Source: UBA10906 sp049296695
Lineage (GTDB): Bacteria > Pseudomonadota > Gammaproteobacteria > Methylococcales > Methylomonadaceae
Assembly (NCBI GenBank): GCA_049296695.1
Contig: JBAQSX010000013.1
Coordinates: 1-64,000, forward strand
Direction of reading: 5' to 3'
Length of the DNA: 64,000 bases
Position numbers and translations under genes: made by a program. The number at the start of each line of letters is the position of its first letter. Within the stretch, counting starts at the first letter, position 1. The notes beneath the pieces were generated by a model that was given only the letters and a program-made list of their open reading frames with translations, did not search any database and had not been told where the DNA came from. Shown in pieces: positions 26,431 through 35,302 of the stretch.

Positions 26431-27039
26431 ATGACTGTTAATTTAAAACGCCCTTACCGTAAAAATCTAGCCATGCGCGGACTTATTTACTTAGAAGGCA
26501 AAGAACAAGAAGTCACTGTCAGAAATATCTCTATTACAGGGGTATTAGTTGAAATCAATAGTGGCGAAGATAATAGTATTATTTTTAATACCTTACTCAC
26601 TGCAAAAGTCATTGATATTTATCTACCCATATTACGTTTAGCAGGGGAAGTGGAAGTCATTAGAGTGGATATGGAACACAATCACATTACACTTGGACTA
26701 AGCTTTAAAAATATTGCCTATGATGTTGATAGACTACCCTGTAAAAGAAAAGCCTACCGCAAAAATATCGCTGTTGCAGGACAGATTTTATTAGACAGCA
26801 GTTATGTTGATTTTACGACTATTAATGTTTCTGTTGAAGGTTTAATGATTCATCTCAATAGTAATATTAATGTTCAAAAAGGTACGATTACCAACATCGT
26901 ATTTAATCAATTACGCATGCAAGCACAGGCTCAAATTATCTGGGTAGATACTATTTCAGAAGCAGGAACATTAATGGGTTTGCATTATCTTTCATTAAAA
27001 AGAAGTAAACCAGAAGTGACAAAAAATGAGGCAAGCTGA
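26431..27039 (+). CDS. Tandem PilZ-domain protein
   Basis: 202 residues made of two PilZ-like units. Unit 1 has KRPYRKNLAMRG and NISITGVLVEI. Unit 2 has KRKAYRKNIAVAGQ and NVSVEGLMIHL. PilZ domains bind cyclic di-GMP through R-x-x-x-R and (D/N)-x-S-x-x-G. Here the arginine motif is K/R-rich rather than classic, so binding is likely but unproven. The two halves look like an internal duplication. AGAGG precedes the ATG at a good distance. Confidence 0.82.
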   Translation: MTVNLKRPYRKNLAMRGLIYLEGKEQEVTVRNISITGVLVEINSGEDNSIIFNTLLTAKVIDIYLPILRLAGEVEVIRVDMEHNHITLGLSFKNIAYDVDRLPCKRKAYRKNIAVAGQILLDSSYVDFTTINVSVEGLMIHLNSNINVQKGTITNIVFNQLRMQAQAQIIWVDTISEAGTLMGLHYLSLKRSKPEVTKNEAS

Positions 27040-27082
27040 GTAAAATTTTTTGAATGTTGAATTACAAAAATAGGTTATTTAA

Positions 27083-27107
27083 GTAAGGTGGGGATTACCC
27101 ACCCTAC
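27083..27107. terminator. Bidirectional hairpin between convergent genes
   Basis: GTAAGGTGGGGATTACCCACCCTAC forms a stem of about 10 bp with one mismatch, followed by TTTTAG on the plus strand. It separates the convergent PilZ and fhs genes. Confidence 0.5.
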
Positions 27108-27121
27108 TTTTAGTTAGATTA

Positions 27122-28795
27122 TTAAAATAACCCTGTGATTTTACCGTTTGAATCAATATCAATACGTTCAGCCGCTGGAATTTTAGGTAATCCCGGCATC
27201 GTCATCATATCACCCGCAATTGCCACAATAAATCCCGCGCCATTGGCGAGTCGTACATCTCGAATTTCAATAACGTGTCCCGAAGGTGCGCCTTTAATAC
27301 TGGGATTACTCGAAAACGACATTTGCGTTTTAGCAATACAAATAGGAAAACTACCATAGTTTTTATTCCATTCCGCTAATTGCGCTTTCACTTTAGCACT
27401 CGCGTTAATACTGCCCGCGCCATATAACTTAGTCGCAATGGTTTCTATTTTTTCCCACAAACTAATATTATCTTCATAAACAAAACTAAATGACGCTTCT
27501 CTATTATCGACAATCTCACTAATCGAGTGGGCTAAATCTTCTGCACCCGCGCCGCCATTTGCCCAATGGGTTGCAATTACGCACTTCGCATTAATTTCAG
27601 CGCAGAGTTTTTGTAATAATTCAATTTCAGCAGTCGTATCAAAAGTGAAATGATTAATACTGACCACACAAGGCAAACCATAATGCTTGGTAATATTGTC
27701 ATAATGGCGTTTTAAATTAGCAAAGCCCGTTTCTAATGCCGCTAAATTCTCTTGATTTAACTCTTCTTTAACAACACCACCGTGGAATTTTAACGCTCTA
27801 ATGGTTGCCACTAATACCACCGCCGATGGTGTTAATCCTGACATACGGCATTTAATATCAATAAACTTTTCCGCGCCTAAATCCGCACCAAATCCCGCTT
27901 CGGTAACTACATAATCAGCCAGTTTTAAAGCGGTTTTAGTGGCAGTGACGGTATTACAACCATGAGCGATATTGGCAAAAGGGCCACCGTGAATAATAGC
28001 GATATTATTTTCTAAGGTTTGCACTAAATTCGGTTTGATAGCATCTTTTAATAATGCCGCCATTGCGCCATGTGCTTTTAAATCACTGGCATAAACAGGC
28101 GTGATTTTATCGGATTTATAACCTATAACAATACGTCCTAAACGCTGTTTTAAATCATCGCGGCTGGTGGCTAAACATAATATCGCCATAACCTCAGAGG
28201 CAACCACAATATCATAACCATCTTCGCGCAAATACCCATTAGCCGCCCCGCCCATACCGACTACGATATTACGCAAAGCGCGGTCATTCATATCAACTAC
28301 GCGTTTCCATTGAATACGGCGCGGGTCAATATCTAATTCATTGCCGTGATTAATATGATTATCAATTAAAGCCGATAATAAATTATGCGCCACACCAATA
28401 GCGTGAAAATCCCCAGTGAAATGTAAATTAATATCTTCCATTGGTACAACTTGGGCATAACCACCACCCGCCGCGCCACCTTTTACCCCAAAACACGGCC
28501 CTAATGAAGGCTCGCGCAAACACATAATGGTTTTTTTGCCAATGCGATTTAAAGCATCACCTAAACCTACAGTCGTCGTCGTTTTGCCTTCACCTGCTGG
28601 CGTTGGACTAATTGCTGTAACCAGTATTAATTTACCGTTTTTTTTATCAGCTAAACTATTAATGTATTCAAGTGATAATTTAGCTTTGTAATGACCGAAT
28701 GGGTCTAAATGCTCAGGCTCAATACCAAAGTTTTCTTTGGCTAAAGCGATAATGGGTTTCATGGTTGCCTGTTGGGCAATTTCAATATCAGACAT
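27122..28795 (-). CDS. fhs: Formate--tetrahydrofolate ligase
   Basis: 557 residues, the usual length. It makes 10-formyl-THF from formate, ATP and THF. The ATP loop TPAGEGKTTTT (about 65-75), REPSLGPCFGVKGGAAGGG and the ending GFIVAIAGDMMTMPGLP are hallmarks. It is last in a minus-strand group with glycerate kinase and glyA, linking glycine/serine interconversion with C1-folate supply. The two genes before it are an ATPase/TOPRIM-like module that separates it from glyA. Confidence 0.97.
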   Translation of the reverse strand: MSDIEIAQQATMKPIIALAKENFGIEPEHLDPFGHYKAKLSLEYINSLADKKNGKLILVTAISPTPAGEGKTTTTVGLGDALNRIGKKTIMCLREPSLGPCFGVKGGAAGGGYAQVVPMEDINLHFTGDFHAIGVAHNLLSALIDNHINHGNELDIDPRRIQWKRVVDMNDRALRNIVVGMGGAANGYLREDGYDIVVASEVMAILCLATSRDDLKQRLGRIVIGYKSDKITPVYASDLKAHGAMAALLKDAIKPNLVQTLENNIAIIHGGPFANIAHGCNTVTATKTALKLADYVVTEAGFGADLGAEKFIDIKCRMSGLTPSAVVLVATIRALKFHGGVVKEELNQENLAALETGFANLKRHYDNITKHYGLPCVVSINHFTFDTTAEIELLQKLCAEINAKCVIATHWANGGAGAEDLAHSISEIVDNREASFSFVYEDNISLWEKIETIATKLYGAGSINASAKVKAQLAEWNKNYGSFPICIAKTQMSFSSNPSIKGAPSGHVIEIRDVRLANGAGFIVAIAGDMMTMPGLPKIPAAERIDIDSNGKITGLF

Positions 28796-28844
28796 GAGTA
28801 AATACCAGTAAGTTTTAAGAGAAGTTATTGTTTGCGTGAATAAA

Positions 28845-29522
28845 TTAATTATTCAATTGACATAATTTTTTATACCAATCAGCAAAATGATGACATTCTG
28901 CTAATAAGGTATGAATACCAATGGCTTTAATAGCTGAAGCCCCGTGATAGGTTTTACGATAGTTAGGATTATTTAAGAGTTTATCTAATCTGGCAGAGGG
29001 TTTTGTCTCGTAACTATTATTAATATGTTCGGGCGTTTCAAATTCGTCACGAATAGTTTTTAGTTGTTTTGAAAATTGTGTCCAATTCGGTTCAACCGTT
29101 ACTAATTTTTCAACATCTGAAAATAACAACGCTTCAAATTCATAAGGCTGAATATAAGGGATAAAATACCTTGCTAAGTTACTATTTTCTTTGGCAATAT
29201 CTTCGTATAAAGCCTTTTCTAAACATTCGACTTTTTCATACACATTATTGCATTTTTGAGATTGCTCAAAATTAGGAAAGTGCTTATCTAAGGCATATAA
29301 ATCAAATAAGGTTGTGACGAATGCGTTTTTTTCTTTTTTTAATGACTTAATGATGAACGGTTTCACTCGTGCATAATCAAATGCACCACCTTTACTATTA
29401 CGCGAAGTAGGAACTAAAAGTGGCGTTAAATAAATCTTTTGATCAGCTAATATAGGCGCGAGTACATCACGAATAAACGTTTCTTCACTTTGTCCTTCGC
29501 ATATTACATAATAACGTGTCAT
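28845..29522 (-). CDS. DUF4276-type TOPRIM-like protein (module 3)
   Basis: 225 residues. The opening YYVICEGQSEETF (E9 and E13/E14), the strand TTLFDLYAL with D74, and PYIQPYEFEALLFSD (E128, E130) mark a DUF4276 protein, a family related to TOPRIM nucleases and usually found beside ABC-type ATPases. Its ATG overlaps the ATPase stop by 4 nt (ATGA). It is the best-recognised of the three partner proteins here. Nuclease activity is inferred from the fold, not shown. Confidence 0.87.
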   Translation of the reverse strand: MTRYYVICEGQSEETFIRDVLAPILADQKIYLTPLLVPTSRNSKGGAFDYARVKPFIIKSLKKEKNAFVTTLFDLYALDKHFPNFEQSQKCNNVYEKVECLEKALYEDIAKENSNLARYFIPYIQPYEFEALLFSDVEKLVTVEPNWTQFSKQLKTIRDEFETPEHINNSYETKPSARLDKLLNNPNYRKTYHGASAIKAIGIHTLLAECHHFADWYKKLCQLNN

Positions 29523-30670
29523 CGGCTAGGTCTCCCGCCGATAATATTACTCGTCCATAATTCGCCCAAAGTATAATCGTCTAACCAATCTTTTAATTCT
29601 ATTTCATTCAAACGTTTAAAACTTGAAGCGTCATTTTCTCTATCCACTATGATAATATCATCAGCAGAAAAATGATTGATTAACTCAACCGATTGCGTAG
29701 AAATAATTAATTGTTTTTTTTCAGCGGCACGTTTAATTAAATCCGCTAATATCGCTAAAGCATAAGGGTGTAGACCTAATTCAGGTTCATCAATTAATAC
29801 GGTGTCGCTCATTAAATCAAATGGTTGTAATAATAACACCGCCAAACAAATAAAACGCAATGTACCATCTGATAAAATATGGGCTTTAAATGGGGTGTCT
29901 AAATCACCTTTTTCAAACCATTCTAATTCAATTGTTTCTTGATTATCTCGATTAACAAAATCAGAGAAAAACGGCGCGACTAATTGAATAGTATTAACAA
30001 TTTGCTGATAATTTTCTGGATATTCTTTTTTTAATTTTAATAAAAAAGCGGCTAAATTTTCGCCATTAGGTTTTAAACGTAAGTTATCATTAATCACATG
30101 AGTTTGTTTTATTGGTGAGTCATCACTGGTATCATGAAAATGATAAACTCGCAAATTTTGAATTGCTGATTTAATATTGATAATAGATGCAATGTAAAAC
30201 TCATCTTCTTTATTAATATAAGGAATATTAGTTGTTTTAAGTTGAGATTCGGTATTTGAGCTTTTGAAATCTATAAAATGTGGCTTAGATTCGTTATCGG
30301 AAGTAACACAACGGTCGTATTTAAAAATTAGTCGATTATCTATAGTTGGAATGAGAGAAAATCCATAACCATAATTGCTATAACAATAACGCCCATCATG
30401 ATAATATTTATTTTCTATTTCAAAGACAATTGTTATTTCTTCAGTTTTCTTTTTACCATAATGTAATAACGAATTAATACCCCCATTTTTTTGCACATAA
30501 AGTTGTAAATCTTGATTATAAAGATGTGCTAAAAATTTAAACACTGAAATAAAATTACTTTTACCCGCGCCATTTGCCCCTAATAAAATATTAAGATTTT
30601 TTAGCGGGAAGTTTTCTAAATTTTTAATCGACTTATAACCTTTAATAGTTATTTTATCTAGCTTTGACAT
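29519..30670 (-). CDS. AAA_21-type ATPase (module 3)
   Basis: 383 residues from the ATG at 30670. A TTG at 30688 is in frame but lies inside the U-run of the glyA terminator, so it is rejected as a start. Walker A is GANGAGKS (31-38), the signature LSDG is near 266-269, and Walker B TVLIDEPE is near 290-297. The switch position reads ISTQS, with glutamine (Q326) where histidine is usual. It follows the glyA terminator directly, so it needs its own promoter or readthrough. It pairs with the DUF4276 gene. Confidence 0.88.
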   Translation of the reverse strand: MSKLDKITIKGYKSIKNLENFPLKNLNILLGANGAGKSNFISVFKFLAHLYNQDLQLYVQKNGGINSLLHYGKKKTEEITIVFEIENKYYHDGRYCYSNYGYGFSLIPTIDNRLIFKYDRCVTSDNESKPHFIDFKSSNTESQLKTTNIPYINKEDEFYIASIINIKSAIQNLRVYHFHDTSDDSPIKQTHVINDNLRLKPNGENLAAFLLKLKKEYPENYQQIVNTIQLVAPFFSDFVNRDNQETIELEWFEKGDLDTPFKAHILSDGTLRFICLAVLLLQPFDLMSDTVLIDEPELGLHPYALAILADLIKRAAEKKQLIISTQSVELINHFSADDIIIVDRENDASSFKRLNEIELKDWLDDYTLGELWTSNIIGGRPSR

Positions 30671-30686
30671 TGGTTTGTTATAACTC

Positions 30687-30725
30687 AAAAAAAACAGACT
30701 GACAAAACGCTAGCTTTGCCAGTCT
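30687..30725 (-). terminator. Intrinsic terminator of glyA
   Basis: On the minus strand AGACTGGCAAA pairs with TTTTGTCAGTCT (one G-U pair) around an 8-9-nt loop, then G and eight T. It lies 50 nt after the glyA stop and immediately before the module 3 ATPase start. Confidence 0.88.
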
Positions 30726-30775
30726 TGATAATAAAACTAATCTTGCCTAATTGCGTTAATAATTCAGCTTTGTAC

Positions 30776-32029
30776 TTAACTATAAACAGGAAAACGCGCA
30801 CATAATGCGCTGACTTTTTCACGCACAGTATTAATAACGCTTTCGTCTTCGAGATTCTCCATCACGTCACACATCCATTGCGCTATTTCTATTACTTCGG
30901 CTTCTTTAAAACCGCGAGTAGTAGGCGCGGGTGTGCCTACGCGAATACCGCTAGTGACAAAAGGCGATTGTGGGTCATTAGGCACAGCGTTTTTATTCAC
31001 AGTAATATGGGCTTTACCTAATGCCGCATCGGCGGCTTTGCCAGTAATCCCTTTTGGAATTAAAGACACTAACATTAAATGATTATCCGTGCCGCCTGAT
31101 ACTACATCAAAACCACGTTCAATAAAGACTTGCGCCATCGCTTTAGCATTATTAATTACTTGTTGTTGATAGACTTTAAATTCAGGCTGCATGGCTTCTT
31201 TAAATGCTACTGCTTTAGCGGCAATAACGTGCATTGAAGGCCCACCTTGAATACCGGGGAATATCACTGAATCAATTTTCTTTTCAATTTCAGGATTACT
31301 TTTACAAACAATTAATCCCCCACGCGGGCCACGCAAAGATTTATGAGTGGTACTTGTTACTACGTCAGCAAATGGAACAGGATTGGGATATAAACCAGCG
31401 GCAATTAATCCCGCAACGTGCGCCATATCCACTACTAAATACGCGCCGACTTTATCAGCAATATCTCTAAAGCGTTGCCAATCCCACACGCGTGAATAAG
31501 CCGAGAAACCCGCGACTATTACTTTGGGTTTATGTTCTATTGCTAAAGTTTCTACTTGTTCATAATCAATTTCGCCAGTGTCGATATTTAAACCGTATTG
31601 CACCGCATTATATAACTTGCCTGAAAAATTAGGTTTCGCGCCGTGGGTTAAATGACCGCCGTGCGCTAGGCTTAATCCTAAAATAGTATCACCCGCCTGC
31701 ATTAATGCCATGAATACTGCCATATTGGCTTGTGAGCCTGAATGGGCTTGTACATTGGCATAATCTGCACCGAATAATTGTTTAGCTCTATCTATTGCTA
31801 ATTGTTCAACTACGTCTACATATTCACAACCGCCGTAATAACGTTTATTAGGATAACCTTCGGCATATTTATTGGTTAATTGTGAACCTAATGCCTCCAT
31901 TACGCGCGGACTGGCATAGTTTTCTGAGGCAATTAATTCAATGTGATTTTGTTGACGATTGCGTTCGCCTTCCATTGCAGTAAATAATTCGCTGTCGAAT
32001 TCAGCAATAGTCATATCTTTAGTGAACAT
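30776..32029 (-). CDS. glyA: Serine hydroxymethyltransferase
   Basis: 417 residues, identical in length to E. coli GlyA. A PLP enzyme that interconverts serine and glycine with THF/methylene-THF. The PLP lysine is in TSTTHKSLRGPRGG. IELIASENYASP, NKYAEGYPNKRYYGG and AHVAGLIAAGLYPNP are typical. A strong terminator follows. No glycine riboswitch was recognised in the 111 bp upstream, which instead holds a repeat. Confidence 0.98.
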   Translation of the reverse strand: MFTKDMTIAEFDSELFTAMEGERNRQQNHIELIASENYASPRVMEALGSQLTNKYAEGYPNKRYYGGCEYVDVVEQLAIDRAKQLFGADYANVQAHSGSQANMAVFMALMQAGDTILGLSLAHGGHLTHGAKPNFSGKLYNAVQYGLNIDTGEIDYEQVETLAIEHKPKVIVAGFSAYSRVWDWQRFRDIADKVGAYLVVDMAHVAGLIAAGLYPNPVPFADVVTSTTHKSLRGPRGGLIVCKSNPEIEKKIDSVIFPGIQGGPSMHVIAAKAVAFKEAMQPEFKVYQQQVINNAKAMAQVFIERGFDVVSGGTDNHLMLVSLIPKGITGKAADAALGKAHITVNKNAVPNDPQSPFVTSGIRVGTPAPTTRGFKEAEVIEIAQWMCDVMENLEDESVINTVREKVSALCARFPVYS

Positions 32030-32065
32030 AGTTTTTCCTAATAGAGAGTTTTAAATTTTGATAAA

Positions 32066-32133
32066 GTAGGGGCGAATTATATTCGCCCTTGTGCAGTTTT
32101 TGTTAGTGTGGGCAAATAATAATTTGCCCCTAC
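32066..32133. repeat. GTAGGGGCGAAT double-hairpin repeat
   Basis: A 68-bp unit with the same two-hairpin plan and outer ends (GTAGGGGC / GCCCCTAC) as 15747-15818. It lies between glycerate kinase and glyA and may also work as a transcription terminator. Confidence 0.75.
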
Positions 32134-32140
32134 ATTATTT

Positions 32141-33475
32141 TTAATTAGGTAATAATAACAGTATTTGCAAATCGGCAACATTAGTACCCGTAGCACCTGT
32201 TATTAATAAGGCATTCGCTTGTTTTAAGGCGTGATAAGAATCATTATTTAATAATAACTGCTCGGCATTATTAATAAGCGATAAGCTGTTATTATCAATA
32301 ATCCCGCCAGCGGCATCGGTTGGGCCATCACGTCCGTCTGTGCCACCACTTAAAAATAGCCAGTTACCTGTTAAAGCTTGTTTTTGCGCGGCAATAGCAA
32401 AAGCTAAGCTCATTTCTTGATTGCGTCCGCCCAGTCCTGTGCCTGTTAAAGTTACGGTGGTTTCGCCACCTGCTAATAAGGCTAAGGGTTTATTAATACC
32501 TTGTTCACATCGTGTTTTAGCAATAGCGACTAATGTTTCAGCGGCTTGTTTTGCCTCACCACAGAGCGCGTAATCAATCACTTCAACTGCAAAACCCGCC
32601 AATTCAGCCGCGTCACGCATAGCATTAACGCTTAAGGTATTACTGCCAATTAAGTGATAGTCAGTATTAGCAAACACAGGGTCTGACGCTTTAGGCGTTT
32701 CGGCAACTAAACCCTGCTCACCATCTTGCAAATAAGACCGCACAGATAAAGGGACATTGTGCCATAGCCCCTTAGTTTTTAGAACACAAATAGCGTCACT
32801 AAAGGTGCTGTTATCAGCAACTGTAGTGCCACTGGCAATCGCACTGACCTCATCACCTAAAACATCGGACAAAATTAAGGCGTGAACATCGGCAGGATAG
32901 GCAAGTTTTGCCAAACCGCCGCCTTTTAATTGCGATAAATGTTTTCTCACGCAATTGATTTCATTAATACTCGCGCCTGAAGCTAATAATAATTGCGTGG
33001 TGATTATTTTTTCTTGCAAACTAATAGAATTAACAGGATAAGGAATTAATGCCGAACCGCCGCCGCTTATTAATACTAAGACTAATTCACCTTGCCGCGC
33101 TTGTATTACTTCTTTAGCGATTTTTTGTGCCGCCTGTAATCCATTGTTATCAGGTAACGGATGACCCGCCCCAATAATTTCGAGAGTATTTTCTGCACTA
33201 ACATTTTCATAATTAGTCACTACAATGGGTTTATTAATTAATAAGTGTTTGGGTATTATATCTTGCGCGGCGGTTATCATTGATAAGGCGGCTTTACCAA
33301 AAGCAATTAAATGAATAGTTGACCAATCACCCGTGCGTTTATGGGTATCATCATGACCTAATTCAATTGTATTATTATTAAGCTTAATATATTGCTGAAC
33401 CGCATAATAGGGATTTGCGGCATGAATACCTGCTTGAAAAATATTAATAGCGTGTTGGTGTAAATTATTCATCAT
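32141..33475 (-). CDS. Glycerate 2-kinase (GckA/TtuD, MOFRL family)
   Basis: 444 residues. It phosphorylates glycerate to 2-phosphoglycerate. ISGGGSALIPYP (phosphate loop), CVRKHLSQLKGGGLAKLAYPA, LSDVLGDEVSAIASGTTV and the MOFRL-domain ending GGRNQEMSLAFA with FLSGGTDGRDGPTDAAGG are diagnostic. With glyA and fhs it could feed carbon from glycine or glyoxylate back to central metabolism, as in glycolate salvage or a serine-cycle-like route. Other enzymes of those routes are not in the window. Confidence 0.95.
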   Translation of the reverse strand: MMNNLHQHAINIFQAGIHAANPYYAVQQYIKLNNNTIELGHDDTHKRTGDWSTIHLIAFGKAALSMITAAQDIIPKHLLINKPIVVTNYENVSAENTLEIIGAGHPLPDNNGLQAAQKIAKEVIQARQGELVLVLISGGGSALIPYPVNSISLQEKIITTQLLLASGASINEINCVRKHLSQLKGGGLAKLAYPADVHALILSDVLGDEVSAIASGTTVADNSTFSDAICVLKTKGLWHNVPLSVRSYLQDGEQGLVAETPKASDPVFANTDYHLIGSNTLSVNAMRDAAELAGFAVEVIDYALCGEAKQAAETLVAIAKTRCEQGINKPLALLAGGETTVTLTGTGLGGRNQEMSLAFAIAAQKQALTGNWLFLSGGTDGRDGPTDAAGGIIDNNSLSLINNAEQLLLNNDSYHALKQANALLITGATGTNVADLQILLLLPN

Positions 33476-33535
33476 CTTTAATGGGATATTATTTTGATTG
33501 CGCGAGTCAAAAGACTGTTATCAATTTGAAACTGC

Positions 33536-33541
33536 TATAAT
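33536..33541 (+). promoter_or_regulatory. Possible -10 element for moaC
   Basis: A TATAAT lies 67 nt upstream of moaC. The -35 region is poor. The short leader has no visible molybdenum-cofactor riboswitch. Confidence 0.3.
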
Positions 33542-33607
33542 TAACTTAACTTAAGCCTTAAAATTTTAACAGATTACAAGGCAATCAATTCATTTTAAGG
33601 ATTTTTT

Positions 33608-34090
33608 ATGACACATACTCCGCATTTTAATCAACAAGGCGAGGCGCACATGGTCGATGTTAGCGCGAAAGCTGTTACTGAGCGCGTGGCGGTGGCTGAG
33701 GGTTATATTTTGATGTTGCCTGAGACCTTGCAACGCATTATGCAAGGTGAGCATCGTAAAGGCGATGTTTTAGCGGTGGCAAGAATTGCTGGCATTATGG
33801 CAAGCAAGAAAACCGCTGATGTGATTCCGCTATGTCATCCTTTGCCTTTGAGTCATGTTGAGGTGCAACTGCATCCGCAACCCCATACCAATCGGGTGCA
33901 TTGTATTACTACAGTGAAAACTACAGGACAAACAGGCGTGGAAATGGAGGCGTTACATGCCACCTCTTGCGCGTTGTTGACTATTTACGATATGTGCAAA
34001 GGCATTGATAGAGGCATGGTGATTCAGGCGATTCAATTAGTGCAGAAAAGTGGCGGTAAATCGGGGCATTGGCAACGTACAAAGGTATGA
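33608..34090 (+). CDS. moaC: Cyclic pyranopterin monophosphate synthase
   Basis: 160 residues, the usual length. With MoaA it turns GTP into cyclic pyranopterin monophosphate, the first step of molybdenum-cofactor synthesis. ADVIPLCHPLPLSHVEV and METALHATS-like EMEALHATSCALLTIYDMCKGID contain the active-site His, Asp and Lys. AAGGATTTTTT serves as ribosome-binding site. It stands alone, away from other moa genes. Divergent from glycerate kinase. Confidence 0.96.
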   Translation: MTHTPHFNQQGEAHMVDVSAKAVTERVAVAEGYILMLPETLQRIMQGEHRKGDVLAVARIAGIMASKKTADVIPLCHPLPLSHVEVQLHPQPHTNRVHCITTVKTTGQTGVEMEALHATSCALLTIYDMCKGIDRGMVIQAIQLVQKSGGKSGHWQRTKV

Positions 34091-34116
34091 ATTTAGATTG
34101 GTTACTGAGTTTATAA

Positions 34117-34163
34117 GAGTCCAAGGCTTGTTTTGTATCCAGTACAAAGCAAGCTTTGGACTC
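34117..34163. repeat. GAGTCCAAGGCTTG imperfect palindrome
   Basis: Arms GAGTCCAARGCTTGYTTTGTA pair over about 21 bp with few mismatches around a short TCCAG loop. The plan matches 10692-10744. It follows moaC and may act as its 3' hairpin. Confidence 0.7.
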
Positions 34164-34226
34164 CAGTATATCACTTCAATTAATCACTGTTTTACAAGAC
34201 TATACTGTATAAAATAACAATTATTG

Positions 34227-34541
34227 CTAGCGTAGCGGTATTTCAATAATAGCCGCGTTAGCTAGATGAATAAAAATATCTTCATTTGCTTTTGAAAAAT
34301 TGCCACTTTCAAATGCGTTTAAAATAATTTCTAAGCGTTTTTGAACATCAGCATTTTTACCATCAGTATCAAATTTTGTTATTTTAGCACAATGGTCTAA
34401 ATGAGCTTTAAGACGACTTTCATCATTATCTTTATGGGTATCATGATGAATAATAACAAAGGCTTTATTGGTAAAACCATAGCTTAATAATTTTTTTATT
34501 AATACTATAGTATGTTTGGGGTCTGAATAATTAGATGACAT
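34227..34541 (-). CDS. Small hypothetical protein
   Basis: 104 residues, not recognised. It is soluble and hydrophilic, with a His-rich patch (FVIIHHDTHKDND) and later HLDHCAKI. It could be a small alpha/beta protein. The opposite strand shows no competing ORF. It stands alone between moaC (convergent) and pgl, so context gives no role. Confidence 0.5.
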   Translation of the reverse strand: MSSNYSDPKHTIVLIKKLLSYGFTNKAFVIIHHDTHKDNDESRLKAHLDHCAKITKFDTDGKNADVQKRLEIILNAFESGNFSKANEDIFIHLANAAIIEIPLR

Positions 34542-34571
34542 GTTATTTTATTAATTAATAATGATAAAGCA

Positions 34572-34606
34572 GGTTATAAGTTGGAATTTAATTCCAACTT
34601 ATAACC
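34572..34606 (-). terminator. Perfect 35-bp hairpin after pgl
   Basis: GGTTATAAGTTGGAAT and its exact complement around TTA give a 16-bp stem, 12 nt after the pgl stop. There is no U-run after it, so it may be a terminator-like repeat or an RNA 3'-end stabiliser. Confidence 0.55.
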
Positions 34607-34617
34607 CATTAGTTAAA

Positions 34618-35301
34618 TTATTCCCCGTTAGCGGCGTAATCAATATAAATATCGATGGTATTTTTAGGTTCAACCTGAGCAATCGGCAAATCCACACCTG
34701 CTTTCCATTGTTTAACGATTTCAGTTTTATTAGTACCTGTAATCAAAAACAATAACTCGGTAGTATCACTTAACGCGCCAGCACTTAAGGTCACACGTTC
34801 AGCGGGGGGTTTGGGTGATTGATTCACAGGATGCACAAAACCCTCAGTGGGGTGAACATGGTTGGGGAATAAACTGGCGGTATGCCCATCTTCACCCATG
34901 CCCAATAACACCATATCAAAAGGCAACGCACCTGCCACAATAGGGTTATAAGCCACAGCGGCGGCTTCATTACCTAATTCAGCAGGAATCGTGAAAATCT
35001 GTTCTTTAGGTATTGCCACATGATTTAAAAAAGCTTTTTCGGCTAACACGTTATTGCGCTCGGCATCATCAATTGGCAAACAACGCTCATCACCATAATA
35101 AATAAACCAGTTCGCCCAATCTGCCTCACTTTGCGCTAATAAACGGTAGATTTTTTCAGGGGTATTACCGCCTGCTAACACCAGTTTAAAACGTCCACTT
35201 TGGGCAATGGCACGCTCAGCGGCAGTTAAAATTTGTTGACTTGCCGCGCTAGCGACTAGGTCGGGGTTTTCAAAAATATGCCATCGGCTATTGGTTTGCA
35301 T
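34618..35301 (-). CDS. pgl: 6-phosphogluconolactonase
   Basis: 227 residues of the DevB-type Pgl family. It hydrolyses 6-phosphogluconolactone in the oxidative pentose phosphate pathway. FKLVLAGGNTPEKIY, the WFIYYGDERCLP segment and LLGMGEDGHTASLFPNH are the conserved blocks. It starts one base after the zwf stop, so the two are translated together and act in consecutive steps. Confidence 0.95.
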   Translation of the reverse strand: MQTNSRWHIFENPDLVASAASQQILTAAERAIAQSGRFKLVLAGGNTPEKIYRLLAQSEADWANWFIYYGDERCLPIDDAERNNVLAEKAFLNHVAIPKEQIFTIPAELGNEAAAVAYNPIVAGALPFDMVLLGMGEDGHTASLFPNHVHPTEGFVHPVNQSPKPPAERVTLSAGALSDTTELLFLITGTNKTEIVKQWKAGVDLPIAQVEPKNTIDIYIDYAANGE

Positions 35302-35302
35302 G

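Noticed and set aside
30671..30688. TTG start for the module 3 ATPase
   Set aside because: The codon lies in the U-run of the glyA terminator, and the in-frame ATG at 30670 begins at the conserved N-terminal strand.
32030..32140. Glycine riboswitch upstream of glyA
   Set aside because: The gap is only 111 bp and is mostly filled by the GTAGGGGC repeat; no aptamer-like core was recognised.
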